From NCBI RefSeq assembly GCF_965638725.1, contig NC_134952.1, positions 61,482,065-61,546,064 of the forward strand: DNA of 64,000 nucleotides, written 5' to 3'. The stretch comes from Aptenodytes patagonicus. Taxonomy: Eukaryota > Chordata > Aves > Sphenisciformes > Spheniscidae. A program made the translations under genes and the position numbers. The notes under the pieces are model-generated. The model ran no database searches. It was not told where the DNA came from and saw only the letters and a program-made list of their open reading frames with translations. Numbering within the stretch: position 1 is the first letter of the stretch; each line of letters opens with the position of its first letter. Below, piece by piece: positions 25,191-38,800 of the stretch.

Positions 25191-28035
25191 AAGTAGTATT
25201 TGGTTCTAAGGATATGGTTTGAGAGCTACTGGCACATATGCAGGACTGTATGCTGTTTGACTGTCACCCTGAAAATTAGTGAGAGAACTTCTAGCTGCAA
25301 TGTTAAAGCTTATTTAATATTTTTTAGCCATTTGGAGCATTGTAACATTACTGGTGTTTGCCCTACTGGCTTTATTTTGGCTATACCTCTGAAGAAACGT
25401 ATTTGTCCAGCATGTGAAATATTATGCAATAGTAAAGAAAAATATGCCGTCTGTGTGTTATGGCTGATCGTCTGTTTTCAGCTTCACTTGTTTTTTGCTG
25501 AGTCGCCTGAAGCAAGACATACTCAGCCTGAATTAACTGAAGCAGACTTTGAAATCTTGAGAATTTCCATGATTGTTCTGAAAGGTTTTGTAAGCTCTTG
25601 AAAATATTTGGAAAAATAACTTGACACTTGTTTTGTAATTAAACACACACTTGTCAGTCTCAGCACCTAGAAGCTTGCTTTGCGTAATCGCTGTAGGGAT
25701 TCATAAATCTACCCTTGTTTGAGAAGGAGAGGGTGAGATAGTCTTGCTTAAAAAAAAAAAAAAAAAAATCACCCCATAAATAAAAAAGACCTGGACAGCC
25801 TAAGTAAGGTGGAATTTACTTTGTACCCTGCTTAAGAGACTGTGTACAACTTCTTGCTGTTAGCTTATCCAAGCAGAATGGGGCTGCTAGGGAAATCCCG
25901 TGTCTTACAGCTGCCTCATACCAGGAGAGACGTCAGTGTGGACACGTACAGTTCACGTGCTTAGCTGGCCCGGTGAGACAGAGCTCGTGGAGATGTGCCT
26001 GCTGGCGGCCTCCTTGCAAGTGCTGCAGTCTGCTTGCTCTGTGCTGAGTACAATTAATAATCCAGAGGCAAAGAAGTGATTCATTTGTTTTCCCCCGCCT
26101 GGTTGCACCAGCCACTGGCTCAAAGCCTAAGCTACTTTGCTAGAAAATTTAGTGATTTCTCCTGCACGTGTTAACTGCTTCTCTCACAAGTGGTCTCTGC
26201 GCCGCCTGATGTGAGCTGCGCTCTGATCCCTCTGCCATCATCCCGTTAGGCACATGCACCCTGTGATCTCTGCATGCAGGAAGCAAATATGTTTTCCCTT
26301 TCCAGCACATCCTTTCTCTTTTCCCTAATTGTTGTGATCAATATACTACTTAGGCTAATTGTTTGTCTCCCTGTGCTCTGGGAATAGAGGGATGAGAGTT
26401 CGTGTAACAACATTGTGTTCCCGGGATGGCAAGCACCCCGCCCTGCCAAGTCTGCAGGGGCTCGCAAGAGGCTCTGCCTTTCTTGAAGAGACTAATCTTG
26501 AAACACTGGAATTAAAGAGGAGTCAACATTTATTTGAATAAATAAAGCACAGTTAAACCAAAATGCTGAAAACTGGGGTTTCTGTATCCAGTGAGGGGGA
26601 GAAAACAACCTGGGCCTGAGAAGCAGGCTGAAAACAGACAGGGCGGTGGCTGTCAGTACATAACCTCCAATACTGCAGTTCTCCAAGTTCAGGCTCTTCT
26701 GTAGAACCACAAAAAAATTGAATACAATATTCATTACTATTTAGGCTTCCTGCACCCCTCCCTTTCTGGGATTCAGTACTGAAGCTTAAACCAAAATCTT
26801 TATGAATAAGCCAATAAAAAAATACCCATGCACACACAGCTGAAGGACTGTAGGGGTTTTGTTGTTTTTTTTTTTCAGTAGCAGCTGTGGTGCTTTACCC
26901 AACCTTCAGTCAGTCAGAAGGTTCTTCATCGTGGCCTAAAGTCTGGCCTAGAAAAAAAATATTGGCTTCCTTTGCTCTCTGCTGGATGTTTTTCTGTGGG
27001 AATGGGAATTCACTTTATTACTTGCTGTCTAATGGAGAGCCTGGCACTGCTGTGGGAAGGAATTTTTGTTTCTCCACCGAGACCATGCCATGTAACCAGG
27101 GATGCAGAATAGCTTTCATCCTTGAAGACAGAACTAAAGATAGATGTTTGCTTTGAATCCAGGAGTAGACTTATTGCACATAAGAGTTTGCAGGCAATCT
27201 ACTGGACCTATTGATCTGTTGACTGAAATATTGATGAGTAGCTGCTGCATGTGTTTTCATTGCTGCTTAATGGAAGGATTAGAAAACTCATGTTCATCAC
27301 CTTGAAAGCGTGTTCGCCCTGTCGTACCCAAATACAAGGCAATAAGGTTTTGTGCAATGGATCTCTGGACACTGGGGAAGGAGAGATGGGATTTCAAGCT
27401 CTAATCTAGTTACAGTTTACATGTTGACACAGTCGCATATTTTCTGTAGCGATATTTAAACATGGTATCTTCATCTAAAGATGTGCGTCTGCCTTCCTAT
27501 GCATTTGCCCCATCATTTTTCTTTTGGGAAAAAGTGCAGAACTTGTTTCCCCTCACCTTTGCTGCTTTGCGTCTGTGCGGTCCTTGGGTCTGTCTTCTTT
27601 GCCTGACTTGCACGGCTTTCTATGCCAACATCAGGATGGATGTTTGCCTTCTGGTCGAATCCAGTGCCCCTCTTTCAGTGGTGATAGTAGCTTTTCAGCT
27701 CCCTGTGCTTTGGTGCAAAATACTTTATAGTTCGTGCTTAATAGTTTTGTATCATTTTTGTGGTTCTGAAAGTATTCTGGAAATAATTTATAACAAATCT
27801 ACTTAAGTCAAATCCCCTCCCTGAAATTACAGGCATCCAATTCCATTTGGGTTGCCCTGACATCCACGTTGCACAGACAGGTAACATGTATGACCTACAG
27901 GAGAGCTTTACCCCTCTAGATTGGCATCTGGAGGGGAGACAGGCTGTCATGTGTTTGTAGTATCACTTCAGATGTCCCAAGTTTGGACAAGTGAGTGTCA
28001 TCCTTAACGCTGTACCAAAGTCACAAGCTATGTAA

Positions 28036-28431
<396 letters not shown>

Positions 28432-30841
28432 AATTTTATAGATGCTGTTTGGATGATGTATTTCAACACCGTCACTATGCCAGTGGATTTATGTGTTTAA
28501 GTAAAAGGGTGGCATATCAAAAGCTGCAACGCTTTGAACTGCATTTTGCTGAACTTCCAATGTTTGGGGTGACGGGGACTAAAATTATGCATTTTAAGCA
28601 AAGTCAGCAATGTCCTACTACATCTTTGAAGGGCAAAAAAGGAGATGTCTGTAATATAATGGTGTCCAATGTACTGTTTTCTGCACTCTTGGGGCCTTAG
28701 TCCAAGGATTGGCTTTTTGTCCCCCCTGCCAATGTTCTTGCTTTGTATAGTGAAAATTTCCTGTCTGGTTTTAAGAGGACACTTGATGTGAGTGTCCTGT
28801 TTCACTGTTGGGGGGGCTCATGTGCTGTTTGTTCCCTGAATGTGCATAATTTGCTGGTTTTTTTGCTGAAAAGCTAAATCTGCACAAGGGAGGTTTGCTA
28901 ACAAACCTACAATGACAAACGTTCATAAGGTGAATACAACTTCCCAACACAAAAGCATCTTTGGTTAATGTAGTTTATAGCAAGCTTTCCCGCAGGAAAC
29001 AAGCTATGCCAGCAAAATGCTTTTATACTAATGTTAGTGACTTCACACAAGGCTTCAGCTGTTGTTTAGGAGGAATTGCAGTCCTATATTGGCCAAATGG
29101 TCTAACGTAGCTCTACCTTGTTTATGGAAATGTACTCGGCTCCTGCTGCTATTTTTCCTTCTTTTTTTTTTTTAATACTTGCTCTCTCCCCCAGCCTTCC
29201 TTCTGAAGATAAACATTTGGATAATTCATGGACTTTGTAGGTAGTTACAGCTGCAGTGTTGGACAGTTGCCATTCCAGATGGCAATGCTAAAATATTGTC
29301 TGCTTCCCCTGGGTCGTGTGTGAAGTGTCTGAACAGCCAGAAAGATATCAGACCAGATCTCTCAACGCTTCCCTAATTTGCTGCAGTGTGGACCCAACAT
29401 GAGCTAGAAGCTTTGTGTACGTAAGCAAATCAGACCTGTTTCCTCATGCAAGGCAAGAATGTAGTTGAAATCAGGTGGTCATTTTATTTAGTAGTCTTAA
29501 CTGATTAATTTCCACGCTAGGCAACAAAAATGCGTATCTATAGGTGCATGTCATGGGCAACACAAATCGGAGAATAGGATATATACATTCAAGAGTAAGT
29601 GCAAAATTCACTCTGGCTTCCCAGGAGCCACACCAAGGGTGTATTGAATATTTCCAAGTTGAATGTGCTCATTTAAAGAAAAACAGTAAAATGAGACAGA
29701 ATCTTTACTAAATAGGCTACCAATTTAATATTTGCTGTACATTACTTTTAGTAAGAAACTTAATTGCAAAATTGACTTCATCTATGGTAGTGTGAAATTA
29801 TACATTTACTTAAAGAAATGTAATGGAAGATGTGAAATTTACAGAAAACTGCTTAACCTTTTGCAGTGACTTTTTTCCTAAACGTTTTTATACTAGCAGA
29901 GATCAACAGTAGATTAGTTGAAAATGCTGTCTTATCCAGAGACTTTTCAAGTTAAGGGGAGCTTCTCTGTGGTCCCAGTCCTGCAACTGGATTCTGAAGG
30001 CCGATTTTATGCCTACGTGGATCATGTTGGTTGCTGGGCTCTATTTCCAGGACCCTTGGCCCCAGTCCTTACAGACTTTCCTATTAGTGAAATAATTGTT
30101 ATTTAGGGCAGTGAACATGAAGGCCCAGCTCCTTTAAAGTCTTTATGTGCCTAAATGCCATCTGTAGACATGTCTCTGTACTTTTCTAATGAATGCGTAG
30201 TTACTTTCTGAGGAGCCATGTCTCCTCTCCAGATCTTCACATGGCCTTGACTGTGGATCCGAGAGGCTCTGCTGAACCAGCAGGACTGCAGAGGAGTGGG
30301 ACTGAGGCCTGGCTGTGTGTTTAGATGGCAACCGGGGTTGATTGGCACCTAGTTAAATAGTTATGCTGATGGCAGGGGAACGTTTGACAACAGAAGGTGT
30401 TCCTGGATACAGGGGTTTGTTATTCACAGCTGGAAGTCCCAAAGCAAACAGCAAGCATGGGCTGAACTCGGAGGCAGGAGCTCTGTACTCGCAAGTGCCT
30501 AGGGGTAAACTTTGGGTTTGTTTCAAGCCCCTTAGAAAGCAGAACATCTTTTACACCTTTGCATATTTGTATAAATATAATGGTGGGTTTACGTGTATTC
30601 TCCTGTATAAGGGCTGTACTACAAAAGCATCTTGTCATTAAAAAAAAAAAAAAAAATCCTTTCTTCCCACAGTCAAGTTACTGTTCAGAGGATCTCGTCC
30701 AATTCCTTTTGTCCTGTAGGAAAAAGTGTCTCTGTGATATCCTTGTTGCAGTAGTACTCTTGTGTAAAGACACTGTGCTGTGAGATGGCGTGTAGTATTT
30801 CTGAAGTGGTGATTTTGCTCTGTACGTAAGGAATAGGGAAC

Positions 30842-30847
30842 AATAAA
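30842..30847 (+). terminator. FAM241A: Alternative polyadenylation signal candidate
   Basis: AATAAA about 2.4 kb after the FAM241A stop. The downstream sequence is less clearly GT-rich than at the distal site, so it is the weaker candidate. Confidence 0.35.
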
Positions 30848-31979
30848 CCAAGGGTGTGACTGCCAAGTTCAGTAAGGAAATTGTTTATATGCATGTAACC
30901 TTTTACTATGTGCATAACTATGACTGTTTCACTCATGAAGTCATTTCAGTTCTTTTGATGTTCATGTTTGTATACATGTACTCTAGGGAAATGTAGCTTT
31001 TGGACTAAGATTGTGTATGGTGAATGTTTTATATGGTTTCTCTTAAGGGTAACTTACGACGTCTTGTCCTTCATAGAAGTTTTTCATTTTTAAAAATCTG
31101 AAAAAATATCCCTCCTAATGGAGTTAGGTTGACCGAAAATGAAAAAGAAAAATAATGTATTGCATGGAAGATAGCCCTCGCCTGTTTGGTTTCTTACATT
31201 CCATTATATATAAGAATTAGCACCGCATCATCTGTCCCAGTTCTGTGCTATTGCTATACTATCTCCCTGTCATTTGCAGGAAAGGAAGGAGGAGTTAAGG
31301 AAAAACGGGGACTGGGATAGATTCAGACATAAAGAGTGGGAGATGGAATGCATGAAAATGATGCATGTATGTGTCAAAAGAAATCTGATTGTAAATGTGT
31401 GCCAAAAGTGAGGGGGGAATGGGTGAACAGTCCTTGCATTGTCTTCTTCCTTCCATCCAGATGTAGTTCCAAGGCAGAGGAAGCACCAAGCGTTCAAAGG
31501 ATGTCTCTAGCTAAAAAGCAGAAGGTTAATTTAAAAAAAAAAAAAGACAATTTCACTTTTGTCTATATAGTAAAAATTGATAATGTAATTTATATTGGTA
31601 TATATGATTATTATTCTTGATAGAACCGAAAGCACCTTTATGCATCTGTGCGTAGGACTGTATGAAGGAATTACGTCCCTTAAACCTGTGTTAAACAACA
31701 AATGATGTAATTCCTGTTGGTCAGTGTAACATACTGAAAGCTTTTTACATAACCTCTGTTTTTTAAAGGATGGACTCTTCAGTACTGGTTCACACCCACC
31801 AAAGGCATAAATGTTTGAACTACTGTGTACAGAGAAGAAACTCTACATGTAGGAGAATCTTGGAGAACTCTGTTTGCACTGAAAAATCATCACGTCGAAA
31901 CTGTCCATATAAAAAGGAAAAATCATATTTCTTAAAAATTCTGTATTAATCCTATGGAAAGCACTTTGTTATTCTTTCT

Positions 31980-31985
31980 AATAAA
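31980..31985 (+). terminator. FAM241A: Likely distal polyadenylation signal of FAM241A
   Basis: AATAAA with a GT-rich downstream element beginning about 30 bases later. This is the best-formed cleavage signal between the FAM241A stop codon and the next region. Confidence 0.55.
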
Positions 31986-34900
31986 AAGTATTGTCATCAT
32001 GAGAACTGTGAATTCTTTGTGGTGCTTTGTTCAAGGTTACTTGACTCCTTTCAAAATTTCATGGTAGGCCCAGATGAAATGGCGCAGTGTTCAGATACCC
32101 ACTGAAATCAGTTAATTTGCAGCTAGTGGAGAAATAGCTGCAGTACAGGAGCTGAATAAACTGCATCAGGTCTCTATGGTTGAGTGTGCAGCAAGTTACG
32201 CTGAGTTAAAAAAAAAAGTAGTAGAGCTAGATGTTAACAAATAATGGCAACATTATGGTGTAAAGTAGCTTTTACTCCACAGCATACCTATTTTGCATCC
32301 AGAGCAGCCTCTGAAGGAACCAGATGTGGTCAGGGGTGTAAAAAATCCTTTAAAGTGACAATTGGTGTGCCACAGAAAGGTTTGGGAGTTTTTGTTTGTT
32401 TTTTTTTAAATATGCATAGAACAGCATATGGTTCCAAACAAATCCACTTCAAACTGTTCATTCTTTTTTCTGCAGATCAGAAGGGTGTTCGTTCTGCCAG
32501 ATCCAAGGGACACTTAAATGTATCTGTATTGCTCAGGATGCACAGTGAGTTAAGCAGTATAGGTTTTCTAAAAGTAGCAAGTTGAATTTTGGTCCTTCAA
32601 ACTCATAGTGGTGCTTTTGCACAAGTAAGGCTCACAGGTTTTATTTCTGATAAATTATCTTGGTCAGGCCTTTTATAGGCTGCATGCAAATTCAGGAACA
32701 ACCTGGCTTTGACTCTGTTTGATTCTTTCCATCCTGAACTTTACTCTAGGTTTTGGAAGTTTATTTCTTAGCCTCTCCCATCTGCCAGAACTGACAGCTT
32801 CATCCCCTTTGTACTTTGCTCCTTTCACTCTGTAGCGTTGCCTTCTCTACGACTGTTCACTAGAACAGGCTCTCTCTGTGCCAAGGGTTTGGGCTTTTTC
32901 ATCATTCAGTCTTCTTAAAAGCTACCTAGACAGAAAATCTTTTTTCAGTTGGATGTTTTGTTTGTTTTACTGTGTGCCTGCTTAACGCCAGAGGGGAGGA
33001 AATTAGAGAGAGGATTTTAAAAAATATGCATATGTTGGGTAGTCACTTCTTTTTTACAGTGCTTATCTGTTGTTTCAGATGATGGTTACCAAACTGTGAT
33101 TTGCAGTTGCCAAAGGTCCAAGGGAGTGTTGCAAACGTGTAGAGTAAAAAGAACTGTTGGTAGATTGGCACCAGGATTTTGAGACTAGATGGGTCAAGCA
33201 GCATGTGGCTTAGGGTTGTTTCAAGCTTATACAGGCAGGTAGACTGCTAACTTCCCTTAACTCCTGCCAACCCCTCAGTTTCTTCTGAGATGTCTCCAAA
33301 TGTCTCTAAAATCATCAATATTCCTTCTGCACTCATTCTGAAGAAACTGAGCTTTCATCAGCTCTGTTTTACACAGAGGAACCAAAAGGGGATGAGAATG
33401 GGAAAGGGGAATTGGACTTACAAGAGTGTTTTTAACTTGTGTGCAAGCTTGTAGTCTTACAAAATTTTAGCCTTGTACTATCCAGATAATGTTCTTGTGT
33501 CTTGTATGCAGTTGTCAGAAGTATTTATATCTGCCCCAGCTTATATATATTTTCCAATTAATACGGAAGTGAAGCAGCTGAGATAATATATCCTTTTTCC
33601 CAAAGAATTTATTGAAAACAACTCCCCCTCACCCCAAGTGGCAGGAGGGATGCCACTGGATAAAGCCCTTCTGATGACAGGAGCTGGTTTTGGTGCAGCT
33701 TCAGGTGAACTGGCTCCTTCCCAGGGTACAGCAGGCTACCAGAGTGCTGGGGAATACATCTTGCCCAGCCCCAGGCATCACTGAAACAGCAGGAGTCCGA
33801 GTGGCATGGAAGGGGAAGGACTGTTACACCACAGCCCAAGGGATTTGATCGGACAGTGTTTGAGACAGAGCTGTTACGGAGTATGGTGTCTAGGTCTTAC
33901 GTTCATTAAATGTAAGTTAATTAAGCCCAATTGTTTCTTGGCTTGCCCTGGTGCATCACCTTGTGTCCAGAACGAACATTGCTTGCAGCAAATGTTTCTG
34001 CTTCTGGAACCTGTGTCTGTCTAGGCATATTTTAGACATACCATTTACAGTTAATTGCGTTTTAAAGCATTACAAGGGAAAAGGGCTCATCTTCCTGTCC
34101 TCATTCGGATGCGGGTTTAATTAATGTATGTGAGAAGAGAGCCAAATAAGCCACTGGCAAACTGTCGAGGGCTTCTTCATAGAGGAAGAAGCTGCTAATC
34201 AATGTGTGGGTGACGAAGGTACAAGAGACGGGTTTGCATGCTGTCCAGAATGGGGGGCAGAAAGTGACCATTTTTCTGTCCTAATTCACAAATACATTCT
34301 CTGTTTTCTAATGTAGCGATCTTCCTCAAGCTAGCTGGAACATATTTCCCAGGTACAAGAAGTCTGTAGCAAGGAGATGAATTATTAGGTAAGGAAAATC
34401 CTTTGGCAACTAAAATCCTGTTCTGTAGAGTGTCAGACATTTGAGAACTCTCTTCTTGACTTGAATGAGTTTTGAGATCTTAAGTACTTTGGCTTGTTAA
34501 TTCCTTATTTTGAACATTTTACCTGGTTATCCTTTTAAATCATTCTTTCATTCATAGTTCTTTCTAAAAGCTGTTAATACCAGTCCAAAGTTCTCGAAAG
34601 CGGCTCCTCTGTCAATAGCTGTTACCAGTGGGGGTGAAGACAGCCCGTGCATACAGGATGGCAGGTCACAGGGAGAGAGAGACTGGTGTGTCTTTAGTGC
34701 TACCTGGCCCGGTGTCACAAAGCCTTAAAGCAGGTCTCCAGCAGTTCCTTTGCTGTCACTTTCTGCATTCATGCCTCTTGTTAGGTGCTTAGCGAGAGCT
34801 GACATTAGCCAAGTGTCTAATTTCCTCAGGCATTTCAGTCCCTTGAGCTCGGGACCTTCTCTGTCTGCTGCTAAACAGACTCTGCCTGTCTCCACACAGC

Positions 34901-35793
34901 TGAGCACCCACGTAACTGTCCTTCGCTTCTTGCTAAAGAAATATACTCCGGCATATTGCGGTCAGGTCCTCCTCCTAATAAGATTAGGAAAAGCGTGATG
35001 ATGCAGTTTTCCTGAGAGAACAAACATTTCTATGCCTTTAAGCTTACTTCAGTAAGTCTCTCTGTGAATCTTCCTGTTGCAGAGAGGAAAAAAGATTTAA
35101 GAGTCTATTGCCAGTTTTTGATACTTAGGAGAACCAAAGGCATGCAAATGTTTGCATAAATTTTTTTTTCATTTTGATTCCTAGTTTCTTCATTCCATCT
35201 GTGATTAGAGAGATAAGAAAGTATTTGGCTGAGCTCTGTTAGCAATGGAGTTAACTTGGCTCTTAGTTAACAAATTCTTATCCCAAGGTCTTCAACAGGT
35301 ACATACAAATTGCTGTTAACAAGCCCTTTTTTAGCTTTCCTTCACAGTCTCTATTTTTTCTTGTTCTAATGCATTAACCTAGATTTTTTTTTTTTAAAAA
35401 ACATACGTTTTGGGGAGAGTCTGTGCCTTGCTATGCATATATAGCTCAGTGGAGATGGGACTGTTGGACGATTTAGTGTTTTTACCCTGCAATCAGCATG
35501 GGTTTTGTCATTGTTGAGACCTGCCTGTCTTGTCAGCTGGGCTTTACCAGCTGGGGGGATTTCTGTGCTAAGAAGCAGGTAGGTTTTAAAGTATAGTTAA
35601 AGCTTGAGATTAATAGAATTTACTTGTGCAGTGGTGGCTATGCTGCAGTTTCCCAGGAGACTAAGCCATGTGTTGTAATGACAGTGTTTTGCAAGGAACT
35701 CTAGAAAATAAGCCAAAGACACCGTAAAAAGAATTCAGGTCTTCATGAGTAACTCTGCTCCGCCATGAATGCTCTGTTCTTCCGTTGTTACTA

Positions 35794-35880
<87 letters not shown>
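35794..35880. repeat. (AAT)n-(ATT)n self-complementary microsatellite
   Basis: About 36 bases of AAT units are followed without a spacer by about 51 bases of ATT units. The two blocks are reverse complements, so the locus is an uninterrupted A+T-only palindrome with arms of at least 35 bp. Confidence 0.95.
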
Positions 35881-38800
35881 ATGTATTTTTAAATCCTCCA
35901 CTTAAATTTTGAGACTGGTAGCACGGATCCTTTTTGACGCTACCCTTCTCCCATCTTTTCTGAAAGCTTCCTGATTGTCACCTTTATTTTTTCCCCTCCA
36001 AATCCCTGTGTAATACAGACAGTGGAGGAAAAAAAAAAAAGTAGCTATTCCCAGATAGAAGGCACTTGCTTCCAGTGCAGTGGTAGCGCAGGCTGCTTTT
36101 TCCTTCCTAAGTGCTTCAGAGATCTCCTGGGGAAACTCGGAAACCATTTAACTCAAAATCAGCTCTGCTTCTGTATCGTTATATATGTTGTTTCTTTTTA
36201 CTTGTTTTGATGAGCAACATTTAAAAGCAGGTTTCTGACTGAGCTTATCTGGGCTTGCTGCAGCATCCTAAATAACCCCCACTGTAGGAGTCCCTAAAGG
36301 AAGAATTTGTCCTGCGCGCCTGATAGTACTGCTTTCGGACAAAGTCCCCGGGGCCAAATTCAAATCGTAATGGAAGGAGCATGTTCCACCCCCCGGCACA
36401 GCTCTTGGTCCTGCTTTAACTGGTCTTGTCCCCTTGTTCTCCTTTAAGAATCCGTCCAGAACCCCTTCTCTGCAAAATCACTGTGAAGATTCAAAGGGGG
36501 TTTTCAGCCTGCAATAACCTTCCCTGTAACACAAAGTCATGAATAAGTGTGCCAGAATTAAGACGTTTAACTGTCACGGGATCTGATAAGAAGTAAAGGG
36601 GTTTTGGAGTTTCCTGTCAAACACTGAAGTAGTGAAATCTTTCCTCCCCTCCACTTTCAGCACTGTTAATGATTTATTTGCTACATGCCTAGTGGATTTT
36701 TTCATGTTTGTATTCAATGAACATTAATTTTTATCTCCTGAGTAGTGTTGAGCTATGACATTTTCCATCTTGACATTTTTGCGATATGTTTTTATTCAAT
36801 CCCATTGTCGGTCCTGCTGAAAGCTCGTTAGATGCTGCTGTTGACAGGGGGTAGAGGGCAGCGGTCCTGCCCTTTCTAGTCCTGCCCAGAAAAATGTCCT
36901 CGTGTCGCCTCTGTGTCAGCCTGGGATCCAAGGTGCGTTTCCAGCGAGGCTTACGCCATGGCGGGTTTGAAGCAAACCTGCATTCTGGCTTTTCTGCATT
37001 CCAGGAAAAAGCCCCTTGGGACTCTCTCATGAGAGCGCTGTTTCGAAGGCCTAATATGTTTCGTGATGGAAGTCACCTGCATCTCCAGTGACCCTAAACA
37101 GGGGAGTCACACGGTGCCTCTCCTCTGTCTCTGTGCCTGGGCAAGGATAATTTTGGCTCTTTATGGGACTGTAAAGTCTTTGCCTAGATTTCTGACTGAT
37201 GGCTCAGGAGGAGTCCTTTGCCAAGTGTGTAGTTGCATGGACTAAAATAAAACAGACTCCAAACTTTAAAAACAAACTAAGCGTAGGCTTCTGCCTTTCT
37301 CCTTTCGGGTTTTTTATAACGAATACATAGAATAGTTTCTCAAATAAAGAAGTAGCATTTGAACTATTCTTTTGTAAAATGAAAACACAATGAGTCTTCA
37401 AGTAACACTTCTCATTCCACCTCCCGGGACATCCTGGGGTTTCCATATGTCTTACAGTTGTCTGAAGCGCTGTGCTACGGCCTGTTTCCGAGGGGCGGCT
37501 GTGTTTCAGCAGCTAGCATGGGATGCCAGCTGAATGCCTGTGGGTGTCTTCTGTGTGTTTCTGAATCAACATTGTTTCATTGCTGAACTCTGAAAAGCAT
37601 TTTATCTTGAGGATGAGAAATGGAGCTTACTGTAGCGAAGATGTACACTGGCACAAGAGTCCGTGCCATTATTACTGTAAAAAGCACTGACGCACTCCAC
37701 TGAAAAATTTAAAGTTTAGTGCCGTACATTGTGATGATTATCTTTGTTCATGTCTTCCTGCTTCAATGATTTTATTAACAGCAAAAATTTGCAAAACCAT
37801 TCTAGCGTTGCAGTTCACAGATTTGTAATATCTGTTACCTTCCCATCTGGACAATGAGCTGTCATAGGCAAAAAATTTATTAAACCTTGGATTTGTTTCT
37901 TTTAGGAGTGTCCTCTTCATATTCTGCTAGTAGTAATATACACATGAATGGAAACTACTGTATTATTTAGAAGGTTGGCACTACAAAACCCAGTTTGAAA
38001 TGTCTTCACAAAGGATTTTTAAAAAGATACTGCACACAATATTGTTATTTATGTAGGATCTTACTTCTTGAAACATAGGTCCTTCATCTTACGCATCTGG
38101 GAAGGGGCTGCCTCCTTCCTTGAGCTGTGCGTGGCGTTTCCCTGGCTCCCGTTCTGGTCCCTGGCCCAGCTGTAAGTATGGGGTTGTGCACTTCTCTATA
38201 GAACTGTTCTTGAGAAGTGTCTTGCAGATGCATAAAGCTCACGTGAAGATGGGAATGAATTTCAAATGACTTTAAGGATCACAGAGAGGGATGTTCAGCA
38301 ATGAAAAGCAGCAACATCAGAAAGCCAGTATGTACAACTCAAACAAGCGTGTTGTCAGTTTAGAACAAAATCAGCTGTACATAGATGACTTAAAATAGGA
38401 CTGGGACTGACTACTGAGTTCTGGGTGGCCTAAAGAGCTATTGGTTGCATCACTAAATTGAGATTTTATTTGGTTTGTGTATGTCAGCTGTGTTGTGTAC
38501 TGCCTCTCAAAAGACCTCCAGCTCTTCTCAGCAATGTACAGCTTGGACATGTGTGAGCCAAGCTGCAAATCTGTCCTGATACTTAGAGAAGGCTTTTATA
38601 GTGCCTCTCTGCATCAGTTCAATCACTGCTTTCTCCAAAAATGAACTACTACTGAGCATTTTTTGAATACTTCTGGGCTCTTAACATGCTAAAGCATGTT
38701 CCTGCTTGGTCTCAGAAAAGCCATTCCTGTTCCTCACAGGGGCTCCCTGCCTGTTTGTGGTAAGTGCAGAGCGGGAAGCAAGCTCTGCAGTAGCATTAAC

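Larger units (their letters stand above)
28432..32005 (+). other. FAM241A: Probable FAM241A 3' UTR
   Basis: No splice or coding signal follows the stop codon. AT-rich sequence runs about 3.6 kb to an AATAAA at 31,980-31,985, which is followed by a GT-rich stretch (TTCTTTGTGGTGCTTTGTTC, from 32,012) expected of a cleavage/polyadenylation site. An earlier AATAAA at 30,842-30,847 could end a shorter transcript. The extent is inferred; no transcript data are available. Confidence 0.5.

Noticed and set aside
25200-25601. 133-codon + strand frame in FAM241A intron 1
   Set aside because: No recognisable domain, no clear splice boundaries and AT-rich composition; probably chance.
30640-30656. A-tract after ATTAAA as the FAM241A mRNA end
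   Set aside because: It is a genomic A-tract without a GT-rich element after it; a better-formed signal occurs at 31,980.
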